Shown: piece after piece, positions 43,315 to 53,303 of the stretch
Position numbering within the stretch: the first letter of the stretch is position 1
Layout: every line of letters begins with the position of its first letter
DNA from: Liolophura sinensis
Taxonomy: Eukaryota; Mollusca; Polyplacophora; Chitonida; Chitonidae
Direction of reading: 5' to 3'
Assembly: GCF_032854445.1 (NCBI RefSeq)
Contig: NC_088306.1
Location: forward strand, 11,963,386-12,027,385
DNA length: 64,000 bases
Notes under the pieces: generated by a model
The model's database searches: none
What the model was told of the DNA's origin: nothing
The model's input: the letters and a program-made list of their open reading frames with translations, nothing else
Position numbers and translations under genes: made by a program

Positions 43315-46300
43315 GTAAGTCCCTATATAGCATCTGATTACTTGTTTCTTGACTAGACTAGTTGTCCAATGAAAGTTAAGCTTCTTAAGAGATATGTCTT
43401 CCATCATTGATGAGATTTTGTGTTGTAATCAGGTCTAGTGTGACCCTGATATTTGTTTTCCAAAAGGCTTGAAAGTAAAAATCTGTAACTCAGCCCTTGA
43501 TTGAGACACCATAAATGCTTTCAAATGGTAAGTTATGTTAAAAGTTACGTAAGATGTGCTTCAGTTTTTTATACTGTTGCTTTGGTCCAGCTAATGTGCC
43601 GTGCAATTTTTTTGTCCATGTTCAGTTTTTGGGTTGCGTTGTGTAGTGGTGTCAAATGTGATCTCTGGTTCCTCTGACACTGTAAATTCTTGTTGTGGCA
43701 AGACTTTTTGCATAAATTGTAAGAATATCCAACTAATGACTGAATTTCTACTGGTCAGATGAAATCTGTTGCACTTATGAACACATTTGTTTTGTAATAT
43801 TTCAAAACATTTTAGGTATTTGTGTCTCATTCTTATCAGTAAAAGTACACAAGCCACTAAATGAAAACTTTGTATGTTACCTTTTGCAGTGTGAGGTGCA
43901 CAGCCCGTTTCTGTTCCAGACACTATTTCCAACATTTTGCAATGTGAGATGCACAGCCCCTTTCTGTTCCAGACACCATTTCCCACATTTTGCAATGTGT
44001 GGTGCACAGCCCCTTTCTGTTCCAGACACCATTTCCGCACAGCCCCTTTCTGTTCCAGATGCCATTTCCAACATTTTGCAATGTGAGATGCACAGCCCCT
44101 TTCTGTTCCAGATGCCATTTCCCACATTTTGCAATGTGAGGTGCACAGCCCCTTTCTGTTCCAGACACCATTTCCGCACAGCCCCTTTCTATTCCAGACG
44201 CCATTTCTCACATTTTGCAATGTGAGATGCACAGCCCTCTTCTATCCCAGACACCATTTCCCACATTTTGCTATGTGAGATGCACAGCCTCTTTCTATTC
44301 CAGACACCATTTCTCACATTTTGCAATGTGAGATGCACAGCCCCCTTCTATTCCGGACACCATTTCCCATATTTTGCAATGTGAGATGCCCAGCCCCCCT
44401 TCTATTCCAGACACCATTTCCCACATTTTGCAATGTGAAATGCACATCCCCTTTCTATTCCACACACCATTTCTCACATTTTGCAATGTGAGATGCACAG
44501 CCCCTTTCTATTCCAGACACCATTTCCCACACTGTCTTTGTTGTGGTAACTAAGTTTGACCTAAGATATCACTACCTGGTGTTGATAGCCAGCTCCCATT
44601 AGATTGGCCATGGTATTTTTCAGGGCTTTTTTTTTTTTTGGTGTCTTGCATGGTGTAGTGGTTTTTCTTTGAGTACGTTATTTTCTCCATTTCAATTAAT
44701 TGGACATATGTGGTGCAGATTCTTTCAATGGCCGTGGGCAGAATTTGATGATTGCCCAGCTGACTCTGTTGTGGGGCTTTGGTAATTGCCCAGCTGACTG
44801 TTGTGGGGCCTTGATGATTGCCCAGCTGACTCTGTTATGGGGCCTTGGTGACAATAATTAAGTGGTCGATGATGTTCGGGTTGCCCTTTGTACAGTCTAA
44901 CGTTCATTGAAGACCATATATCTTCCACCAATGTGATATCTGTGCATCACAGGCGAAAAAGTTTGTCATTAACATGCCAAATGTCAGTGGTTTACCTCAG
45001 GCAGTTTGGTCTCCTCCACTCATTACACTGTCTACCATGAGTGAGTATGGCGTTTAATATCGTTTAAGGCCATATTCACTTATATTTTTGCACCTACACA
45101 AATAATAATAATAAGTAAAATTATAATATTACTTAACCTAATAAGTAAAACCTTGGTGATAGTATATCATTGACATTCTTGTAACAATGGTGTGAAGCTC
45201 TAATATATACAAGCTCTGTTTAACTTGTCAGCTGGTTAATAAAACTCTGTAATCCTCTGAAAGCAAATTAGCTTGTATAATTTATATGAATAAGATATTT
45301 GCAACTTCAAGTTGTAACTGGAACTGCCAAAGGGGCATCACTGGCTCATACGGTAAATGTACTGCTTTTCTCCGACTGTCAGACCATTAGCCAATCATTG
45401 CGTGTTCAACTCCAACACTCACTGTTTTAGCTGCGGCCTTAAATCAAGATGTTCATCAGTCGGGCACCTGGCCAAGGCCTGTGGCTTTCTCCAGGGTATT
45501 CCAATTTCCTCCACCCATACACCTGGCCAAGGCCTGTGGCTTTCTCCAGGGTATTCCAATTTCCTCCACCCATAAACCTGACTGCCATGATGGATAGGTG
45601 AAAAATTTGTGAGCGTGACATTTAATACCAATTCATCAATCATGGATCTACTAAGTCTGAAATGTTGTCACACAGTGCTGTAACTGTCTTAACAAACAGT
45701 GTTCTCTTTGTTTGAAAACTAAATGTAATACCATTGTTTCTGTTTTTCACTCGCTTACTTTATTACTTACTTTAGGTGTGTTATCTGTATTCATGTGATT
45801 GTTCCTAATCATGATTAATTGTTCTGATCGACAGAAACTCATGCAAAGGTTGATGGACAGGATTATACTGAGCCAACGAAGCCAACTGAAGATATTGGTC
45901 TGCCTTCTGAAGAGCCAAATGACAGTGCAGCTCGAGGTGTTTTGCATTTGAAGCAACGAAGCATTATCAATTGGTTCTCAAACATCACAAATATGTCTCC
46001 CCAAAATACTGAGGAAAGTTCTCCGCAACATCAAGTTCAAGATGGAAGTACGACTACACGTTCGGACCAGTGTTTGCGGGATGCCCAGACGCAATCATCT
46101 GATATCAACTCCTCTGTCAATGAGGAAGAAAATTCTGAAGTATCCAGCAGTCAGGTCGGCAGCTTTAACAGGAGGAAAAGTTTAAAAAGACGTTGTCCTT
46201 CAGAAGTTTGTTCTGAGGATGAAAGTGATGAAGACTACAAACCTGATAGTGAAGGTTCAGTTACCTCTGAAGAAGAGTATGAATATCCTGATTGGGATTC

Positions 46301-49300
46301 TGAGGGTGAAATTTCGCCAAGCAAACGGAAAGAACCTGGGCCTATATCCTCATCACCAAGTAAAAAAATGCACCTTTTCCGAAATGGATCTTTCTGTTGC
46401 CGAAATTGCGAATTTAAAAGCAATGTCTTGAAGCATCTCATTGATCATTCCAAAAATGATTGTCGAACATTAGAGGAGCGAAATTCTACCAATTCAGAGA
46501 GAGGCTCCAAAGTCATTCAGATGAAACCCCAAACCAATGAATCATCCAGTAATATTACTACCAAAACTAACAGCATAAGCTACTCTGAAGTGAGTAATGT
46601 AGGCCGTTCCAAACTCCTGACAGAAGCAACCCATACCCCTGAAGAAGCAAACACAGTTTCCCAAAGGGACAAAACCAATATAATTAGAAACAGACATGCT
46701 GATTGTTTGGATGGTGAGGGTGGACCTAAAGCCAAAAAACAGTGTTTGACCCAGCCTTCTACACATGACGTGTCCAAAAGTCATGATGGTCAAATGAAAC
46801 CTGGTGTTGAAAAGGAAATGGCACCTGGTGTCGAAACAAAGATGTCTTGTTCTCTCTGTAACAGACTTTTCTTAGAAGAGAATGTGTATCTCAAGCATAA
46901 GGAGATATGTGGAGATTCTGTGGGTGAGTCTTACTCCAATGGCACTCCAAAAAGTACTGCACCAAAGCAGAGGTTTACTAAAGTTAAAAATACACAGGGA
47001 ATCAAGAGCGATACTGTCAAGAAGACAGAAAACTGTAGAGAACCCCAACTTCTTGCTGGTCAGAACTGCTCTGAAGTTTCCTCGTGGGCTAAGTGTGTTT
47101 ATTGCTCGAGAGCCATGGAAAACCATGAAGCCATGCGAGAACATGTACAAGATCACACCAGATCGGGCGTTATACGTAACAACTGTCCCGTCTGTAAGAA
47201 GATATTTTCAAGCATTGCTCTGTTACAAATTCATATGCATCGCAAGCATAAGGAAAATTCTGACACGGAAAGAAACAATAGTTTTTGTTGTCCGGTGTGT
47301 GCTCGGCAACTAAAGACCAAATCAGCACTGCGGAATCATCTGAAACTTCACACAGGAGACTCCAAGTATAAACCCTTTGTATGCTTCTTGTGTGGATGGT
47401 GTTTCTCGTCAACCTTGTTTATGCGAGATCATTTGAGATATAAGCATAAAATCATCGTAGATTCAGCCACGAAGGACTATAATGGACCAACAGGTGTGCT
47501 GGAAACGGAGAGTAATGATTGTGCGGGCCCTTCAAAGCTGGATGAGAAAAAAGAGGACAAGAATAACGAAAACAGGTCTGAGAATCCCGAAAAGCGAAAA
47601 ACTGAAGAGAGTGATCGAGATAGTTCGATGCCTGATACACTTGAGGGGTTTAAATGTTCTTTCTGTCCACGTGTGCTCACGAACAACGGAAATTTGCATA
47701 GGCATATGAGATTGCATGCAGATGGTCATAGTAAACAAGCTGAATGTCCTCTGTGTAAATCAGTTTACTCATCTAGCTACGCCTTAAAGAGGCATCTTAG
47801 AGAAAAACACGAAAACTTTGCGCACAAACCTTTAAAAAAAAAGCAAGGGGCTAAATGTCAACAGAGTTTTGAACCTGGTAAGAAGCTCAAGTGTTACGCC
47901 TGCCCGCGAGTGTTCGCGTTTCAGTCATCTTTCTCAAACCACGTAAAAATTCACGAAAGGCCTAATCAATCCCGGTGTCCTGTTTGTGAAAAGACCTTAA
48001 AGAACGATCTAGCGTTACTAGTACATCTCGGAAAAAAACATAATATGTCAAAGGGCTCTGGGAAGCTGCTAGGTTACCCTTCCGTTGAAATGAAACACAA
48101 AGGTCAGTTTTGTATACCTTGTGATTTTAGGACTGAGGACTCTGAAAAGTATGAAAGCCATCTTCAGTCCAGAACACACAAGGATACATGGGTTGGCTTG
48201 GAGAAAAAGGGCAATGTTTATTATTGTAAGCCATGTCCTTATAAAACCAGAATTTGGCAATTTTGGTACAGGCACATTCGGACGGTCAGACATAAGAACA
48301 GTTTAGAAAAATGGAAATTGAACTCAAGGCCTGATTGTGACTCGAGGCCAGAGGTGACCACGCAAACTGATGAAAGCCCACCCAGTTATAATCTGACATC
48401 GAGTGAAACAATAATTCCAGAGAAAGGACACATGTCTCCAAAGGACAACGATTGTTTTGACTCACAAATGCCTGCTGGAAGTGTGAACTCCCCTTTTGGC
48501 GAGACAACTGTCAAACTGTCGCCAGTTATGTCTCCGGTAAAGATGGACAGTGTAGTTGTATCTGATTCTGCGAGTCTTTTCGGAAAGAGATCTATTAAAC
48601 TTGTGTCAGATTTTGGTGATTTTGCAAAAATGCCATACGCTTGCGCTCTCTGCTTCTTCCGTTGCCGTGATCTTGATGTGTTGAATGATCATGTCAATTG
48701 TCATTTATCTGGTACTCCTTATAAGAGATCCAAAGAACCCGGTTTGGCAATTTCTGGGTTTAAAGCGCCTTTACCCGTCAACTGCAGTATGGGCACTCCT
48801 GGTTTGAAGACATCTCCATCCAGCTCGATGGCTTTTGCATCTGGAATCAAAGTGTCTCCAGGAAGTCGAAATTCTCTGCAACCAAGGGTGTTACTCGAAA
48901 AAATTCTACCAGGAAGCAGCAGTGCTAATTCAGAAACCAAAGGTGCTGTACAACAGCGACCTGTGAATACGGTTTCTGTGCAACAGCAGCCTCTGGATAT
49001 ACTTCCGGCGCAACAGCGATCTTTGTCAACGAACCCTTTGCAACAGCGGACTATGAAAGCGCGGCCTCTGCATCGACGGAGTATGGAAGCGCAGCCTGCG
49101 CAACAACGAATTACGGAAGCGCGACCTGTGCAACAAGGGACTATGGAAACCCAACCTCTGCGGCAACGGACTATGGACACGCGCCTTCTACAACAACTAT
49201 CAGTGGAAGAGCAACCTCTGCAACAACGATCTGTGGAAGCGCAACCTCAGCAACAACACCATATAGAAAAGAAGCCTCCCGGTTTCACATACATTCCTGG

Positions 49301-49673
49301 AATTCAAATTTCAAGAAATGACCCAATTTATGGAGAATATGCTTCCAGTATGTATCCTCCCCGTAGCCAGCCGCCTGGTGCTGCTAGAACACAGACTCAT
49401 ATTAAACAACCGGTTCAGATGCCTTCCTTGCAATATCCCGAGCAGCAGGGTGGTATGCCAGTTGAGCAATTGGGCACAGCAGATTTAATCGACCCAGGGA
49501 GAGACTATGTGAAAGACTTCGGTACCAGGGAGCCTTTCCGGTGTTTGTACTGTGGGTTGAGAACAACAACGCTCAGCAGCCTCGTCAGACATTTTGATGT
49601 GCAGCATGCGGATATCATTCATTCTAAGGCTGTCCAAGCTAGGCTTAGATCTGAGCAACCGTTTTCTGTGTAA
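41949..49673 (+). CDS. Large C2H2 zinc-finger protein A, 1734 residues
   Basis: Exons 41949-43314 and 45835-49673 join in phase 1 (g|aa, Glu456) to give 1734 residues. Residues 6-22 read CILVLSDSDSDDDIQIV, a SUMO-interaction-type strand with acidic serines and a second IQIV; VKTE at 53-56 fits a sumoylation site. Residues 90-455 are Pro/Gln/Ser-rich. About 14 finger motifs start near 643, 794, 876, 906, 940, 972, 1063, 1093, 1142, 1170, 1215, 1253, 1392 and 1692; several are C2HC or spaced irregularly. Residues 1495-1600 are ten-residue QQR repeats. It is probably a nuclear DNA- or protein-binding regulator. The last two fingers and their flanks match gene B downstream, so they are tandem paralogues. 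No vertebrate orthologue was recognised; it recalls ZNF451 only in combining SIMs with many fingers. Confidence 0.88.
43887..44535. repeat. 53-bp tandem repeat in gene A intron, about 12-13 units
   Basis: The unit is GCACAGCCCCTTTCTGTTCC, AGACACCATTTCCCACATTT, TGCAATGTGAGAT. Some units are cut to about 34 bp. CACATT and AATGTG form a small hairpin in each full unit. Overlapping frames on both strands are open but repetitive, so not coding. Confidence 0.93.
44895..45065 (+). repeat. Dispersed-repeat relic related to the 77-bp satellite
   Basis: TCATTGAAGACCATATATCT, TCCACCAATGTGATATCTGT, GGCGAAAAAGTTTGTC, CATGCCAAATGTCAGTGG and a GAGTATGGCGTTTAAT tail follow the order of the first satellite unit and its left flank near 60250-60345. 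Confidence 0.55.
45463..45580. repeat. Two-copy 56-bp direct repeat
   Basis: ACCTGGCCAAGGCCTGTGGC plus TTTCTCCAGGGTATTCCAAT plus TTCCTCCACCCATA occurs twice in tandem inside the gene A intron. Confidence 0.9.
45835..49673 (+). CDS. Zinc-finger gene A, coding exon 2
   Basis: This 3.8-kb exon encodes residues 456-1734. It opens ETHAKVDGQDYTEPTKPTED, which extends the frame 36 codons beyond the first alternative start at 45942, back to the acceptor GATCGACAG. It carries all the finger motifs. The end reads RCLYCGLRTTTLSSLVRHF and then RSEQPFSV, with a TAA stop. Confidence 0.9.
48951..49262 (+). repeat. Coding minisatellite, 30 bp (ten residues), about 10-11 units
   Basis: Units such as LQQRTMKARP and LQQRSVEAQP repeat in frame in gene A. 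The period of 30 bp preserves the frame. It lies between the 13th and 14th fingers and is likely disordered and length-variable. Confidence 0.85.
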
Positions 49674-50909
49674 CACGATTAAACACAGTGCATTTTGCAT
49701 TCGTAACTTATTTTGACGCCGCTTGTGTTATAATGTGTACATGTGTAGAAACGCATGTTTTTAATGCTTATTTTATTAAGAGGATGATGCTTGGTATGAA
49801 CCCCGGAACTAATCCACGAGCACCGCACGATCCTTTTCACCCCATATATCATCATCGTTATACTGGTGAACGTGTCATCTTAGTCCTTGTTACCAAAAAT
49901 AACAGTAATTGTGCAAGCTCATTTCATGGCTCCTAATTGTGCTCAAATTAGATCTTTTACCAGAATAGCCCTTTGTAGGTGTTTTATATCTGTTGTATAC
50001 ATATGTATTTTATTGGAATTAATACGTCTCATCAAAGTTGAAATGAATGTAAATTTATCGATGCCTAATGATACATCAGTGTATAAAGTTGCTGAAAATG
50101 AGTTGCCTGATAGGTTTTCTGATTACTACATTTGTTTTTGAATAGTTTTATCCTTTCAGCATTTCTATTTTTGTCATTCGTTGTGAATTATATTTGATCT
50201 GAAATCGCTATTATTAAATACCGTGATAATAGATATTTGTTTTTATTTACTAGGTAAATATTTCCTTCAGTGCGTGTGGCTATATAATACATGTATATAT
50301 GCATATGAAAATAGTGTAAATTTACGAGATCCTTTCGTGTAAAGTTTTCCCAATTTCTTATATCATTTTGTACTGATATATAGCAGAATAATAATCTACC
50401 CTATCGTAGGTACATACAAACTGAAGTGAAAGTCGGTGTGTTCATTTAATTATTGATGGGAAGCTTTTGTCTTATGTTGTAAACTGTGTGTAACTCTTGG
50501 AATATCGGTTTACCGTGGTAACGAGCATCAAATTTGCAACAATGTATTGTTTATGTATGCTGTCGGCTGTCGGGAGAAGATCAAAGCCGCCTAATCTCTG
50601 TGCTAGTCTTCCGTACAGGGCCCATTGTAAATGATATCTGACAGTCTTGGGTTCAAATCTGGCACATTCGTTTCCATTTTTTATTTTATTTTTACTACCG
50701 GCATGCAGTTCATGCAGGATGTACAGAGGTGGACTCTGCATCTATGTTTCTATAATTGTACTGAATATTGTGGCTTCGTATGACCCTGTCATAAGAAAAC
50801 GCAGTATATGTACACACACCAAATGACTCGTCGTCATCATATGACTGAAAAATTATTTAAAAAACGTATACGACGTTAAACCCGAAACATACATACATAC
50901 ATACAACGT
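49674..50909. other. 3' UTR of gene A and intergenic DNA
   Basis: The TAA is followed by AT-rich sequence. A possible ATTAAA signal is at 50213-50218, with no AATAAA nearby. From about 50600 onward there are pieces of the second SINE family (a tRNA-like GGGTTCAAATCTGGCAC, and the CATATGACTGAAAAATTATT tail at 50838) and a CATA microsatellite at 50888-50904. Confidence 0.5.
50828..50887 (+). mobile_element. Tail fragment of the second SINE family
   Basis: CGTCGTCATCATATGACTGA, AAAATTATTTAAAAAACG and ACGACGTTAAACCCGAAAC match the tail of the element at 5645-5937 (- strand) and of the fragment at 60020. Confidence 0.65.
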
Positions 50910-51118
50910 TTATGTTCAACCGTCACACATTGTCTCATCTATTTAACGGTTGCAGACATCGTTTATGTTCAACCGTCACACATTGTCTCCTCTATTTAAC
51001 GGTTGCAGGCATCGTTTATGTTCAACCGTCACACATTGTCTCCTCTATTTAACGGTTGCAGGCATCGTTTATGTTCAACCGTCACACATTGTTTCCTCTA
51101 TTTAACGGTTGCAGACAA
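50908..51118. repeat. 53-bp tandem repeat, 4 copies
   Basis: The unit is GTTCAACCGTCACACATTGT, CTCCTCTATTTAACGGTTGC, AGGCATCGTTTAT. CAACCGT and ACGGTTG in each unit are inverted and can form a 7-bp stem. Confidence 0.93.
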
Positions 51119-52890
51119 TGTTAGAACATAACACGCCATCATATCAGGAAGCAATCGTCCTACAACTAAATATTATGAAGCATATCGTTAAATCCTCAAG
51201 CATTCATTCACTCTAGAAATCATGGACATTGTCTCATTGCAAGTCGTGTTTATAGACGCCTTTCCATTGCATTATGTTCACAGGATCAAGCTGGGGACAA
51301 GCTCGTCAAAACAAGTGTAGGCCTAGTCGTTGTACTCCTTGTTCTTCTCTGTAATAGGACATTGTGGATAGTTGTGCTCTTGAAGCAAAGACTGAGGTAG
51401 TTGAGTAGCACTGCACTGCATGACAACAGTTACATACTGGCAATATTGTTGCCCACGAGGGCTTCATATGGCGTATTGCCCGGTTTCTCTGAACATAGCC
51501 GCAGAACGAGGGGTTTTACCCCGAGATACGCTGCGGAGACTTGGATATGGTACCAAATGTGCGCCCAAACAAGTGTACCTTCGTTCATGATTTCTTCGCC
51601 TGTTCTTAACACGGGACAGGCATGCTCCTTTCCCAACTCACAGACTCTTCAAATTTGCATATTACTCTGTAGCATTGGTCGTGGAATTAACGTATTTAAG
51701 CATTCTCTCAAACAAACGGTTTGACTAATCTGGGTCATTATAGACCCTTTTTAAGACTATTTAAGACTTTCAGCAGATTTTATTTATTTTTATACCATTG
51801 CTCTAACTTGATAATTAGAATAAAAAGGGACTTGAGTAGCTTATAGTCTCAGTATGATTGTACATCCCACGTGTTCTGAGGGTTAATTTAATGAGTTGCT
51901 TACTGAGTTGTATAAAATAGGTACGATGACGTACGCAGGATGTCTGTTATTAAGGTCTGCCAGCAACCTGCGGATGGTCGTGAGTTTCCTCCCACCATAA
52001 AGCTGCCCATCGTTGTAAAAGTGAAATATATTTTTGAGTATAGCGTAAAGCACTGTACGAGCTTTGACAAAATAAAGCATTCGCGGGCAAACATTCGCGA
52101 GCGTCTTTAAGTAATTCAGTTATCGCCTTTCGGTGTTTAATCGATTGTAAACCTTTGTAACATTTACTGTCAAAAAGACCCCCCTAAAACAGAAAAAAAC
52201 GGTTAAATTTAACAGTGAGCTTGTTATCGGAGAGACGCTAGAACGTGTTCTGCTGTTGTAGTAGAATATTTTGTTAAATGTAACACGCATATAGTTTTAA
52301 TTAAACAAAGACCATGTGACACGGACATAATATTGTGCTGAACATGACACAAGATGGTCCTCTAACAACTGAATGCATTCTAGCATCACTCCAACAACAT
52401 ACTTTCTGTTCAGTTTATCAGATAAGCTGCTATAGCCTAATACACACCGGGGGCATAAAGCGCCTGGGTCGCTGTAGCCACGATCAAACACACCTGCTTA
52501 GGCGTTGACCCTCATAGAATGACGAATTATATACCACATGGTACCGACTTGATTCAGCTTAAAATGGTTGCCGTTGCGAGCAGAGTACTTCCCGTAAAGA
52601 CTATTTGCGTTCTGTTATTATTGTCGTAAAACATTAGGATTGGTATCCTAAAAAAAAATTAAAAAAGAAAGAAACACAATTGAATGGATCGCTAGCAAAG
52701 TAACCGTGGCGAATAGGATCTCAAGAGAATGAACAGGAAAAATGCACAAATCGGAAAAAATAATTTGGATGTTGAGGACATTGATAGATCCTCCCTTGAC
52801 CACTTGACCAATCACCAGTGAGTTTGTGCCGTCGAATTCAGCTTCCGCTGCTTAAGTCAGATTTGTCAGGTGCATGGCTATAAGAGGATG
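51119..52890. other. Intergenic region between genes A and B
   Basis: 1.8 kb with one decayed SINE and no recognised gene. An open frame at 51401-51724 (107 codons) has no family features. Confidence 0.5.
51951..52055 (+). mobile_element. SINE, short decayed copy
   Basis: GGTCTGCCAGCAACCTGCGG, CCTCCCACCATAAAGCTGCC and GTGAAATATATTTTTGAGTA show a truncated copy with an internal deletion. Confidence 0.75.
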
Positions 52891-52897
52891 GGGCTCG

Positions 52898-52954
52898 GTA
52901 AATTAAATACCTTACCTCTTAATAAAAAAACATTTTTGTTTATTTTGTTTCAAG
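52898..52954 (+). other. Candidate 57-bp 5'-UTR intron of gene B
   Basis: GCTCG/GTAAAT and TTTATTTTGTTTCAAG/GATTG are good donor and acceptor matches just 57 bp apart. The acceptor itself is convincing; pairing with this donor is a guess, and a farther donor is possible. Confidence 0.35.
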
Positions 52955-53011
52955 GATTGACTTGCCCCGGAGTCGCTAAGGCGATTATCCCAGCAGCTTT
53001 CTCCAGGCACT

Positions 53012-53303
53012 ATGTCGGCATGGGATGAAAATGATGTAATAGTCCTTGGAGATTCGTCCGATGACGACGATTTGCCGTTGACAGGACTGTCGATAGGGTC
53101 ATCGTTTATCGGGTTGGGCGGGCAAATGGGCTCGACACAGGGGGCCAACAGCAGCACTGCGACTCGTGAGAAAGTTGCCATCAAGATGGAATGTGAGGAG
53201 GCTGTTCCTCAACATGGTGACAGCTATACGTCCACACAAATTCCAGGTGTTAGTGAACAACCTACCCCATCATCGGACGATTTCCACTGGATAGAAGCGT
53301 TCT
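53012..53303 (+). CDS. Zinc-finger gene B, coding exon 1
   Basis: It has 97 codons plus one base. It encodes MSAWDENDVIVLGDSSDDDD, a Gly/Ser linker, VAIKMECEE and an end reading DDFHWIEAF. The donor is GTTCT/GTGAGT. A likely splice acceptor lies 57 nt before the ATG, the same spacing as in gene A. Confidence 0.87.

Larger units (their letters stand above)
43315..45834 (+). other. Gene A intron (2.5 kb)
   Basis: This is a phase-1 intron from GTAAGT to TCTGATCGACAG. It holds the 53-bp array, a three-copy repeat of about 42 bp at 44747-44851 (GATTGCCCAGCTGACT), a dispersed-repeat relic at 44895-45065 and a two-copy 56-bp repeat at 45463-45580. Confidence 0.8.

Noticed and set aside
43591-44232. 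213-codon minus-strand and 113-codon plus-strand frames in the gene A intron
   Set aside because: They read the 53-bp tandem repeat in both directions.
48719-49180. 153-codon minus-strand frame
   Set aside because: It is antisense to the ten-residue coding repeat of gene A; a shadow frame.
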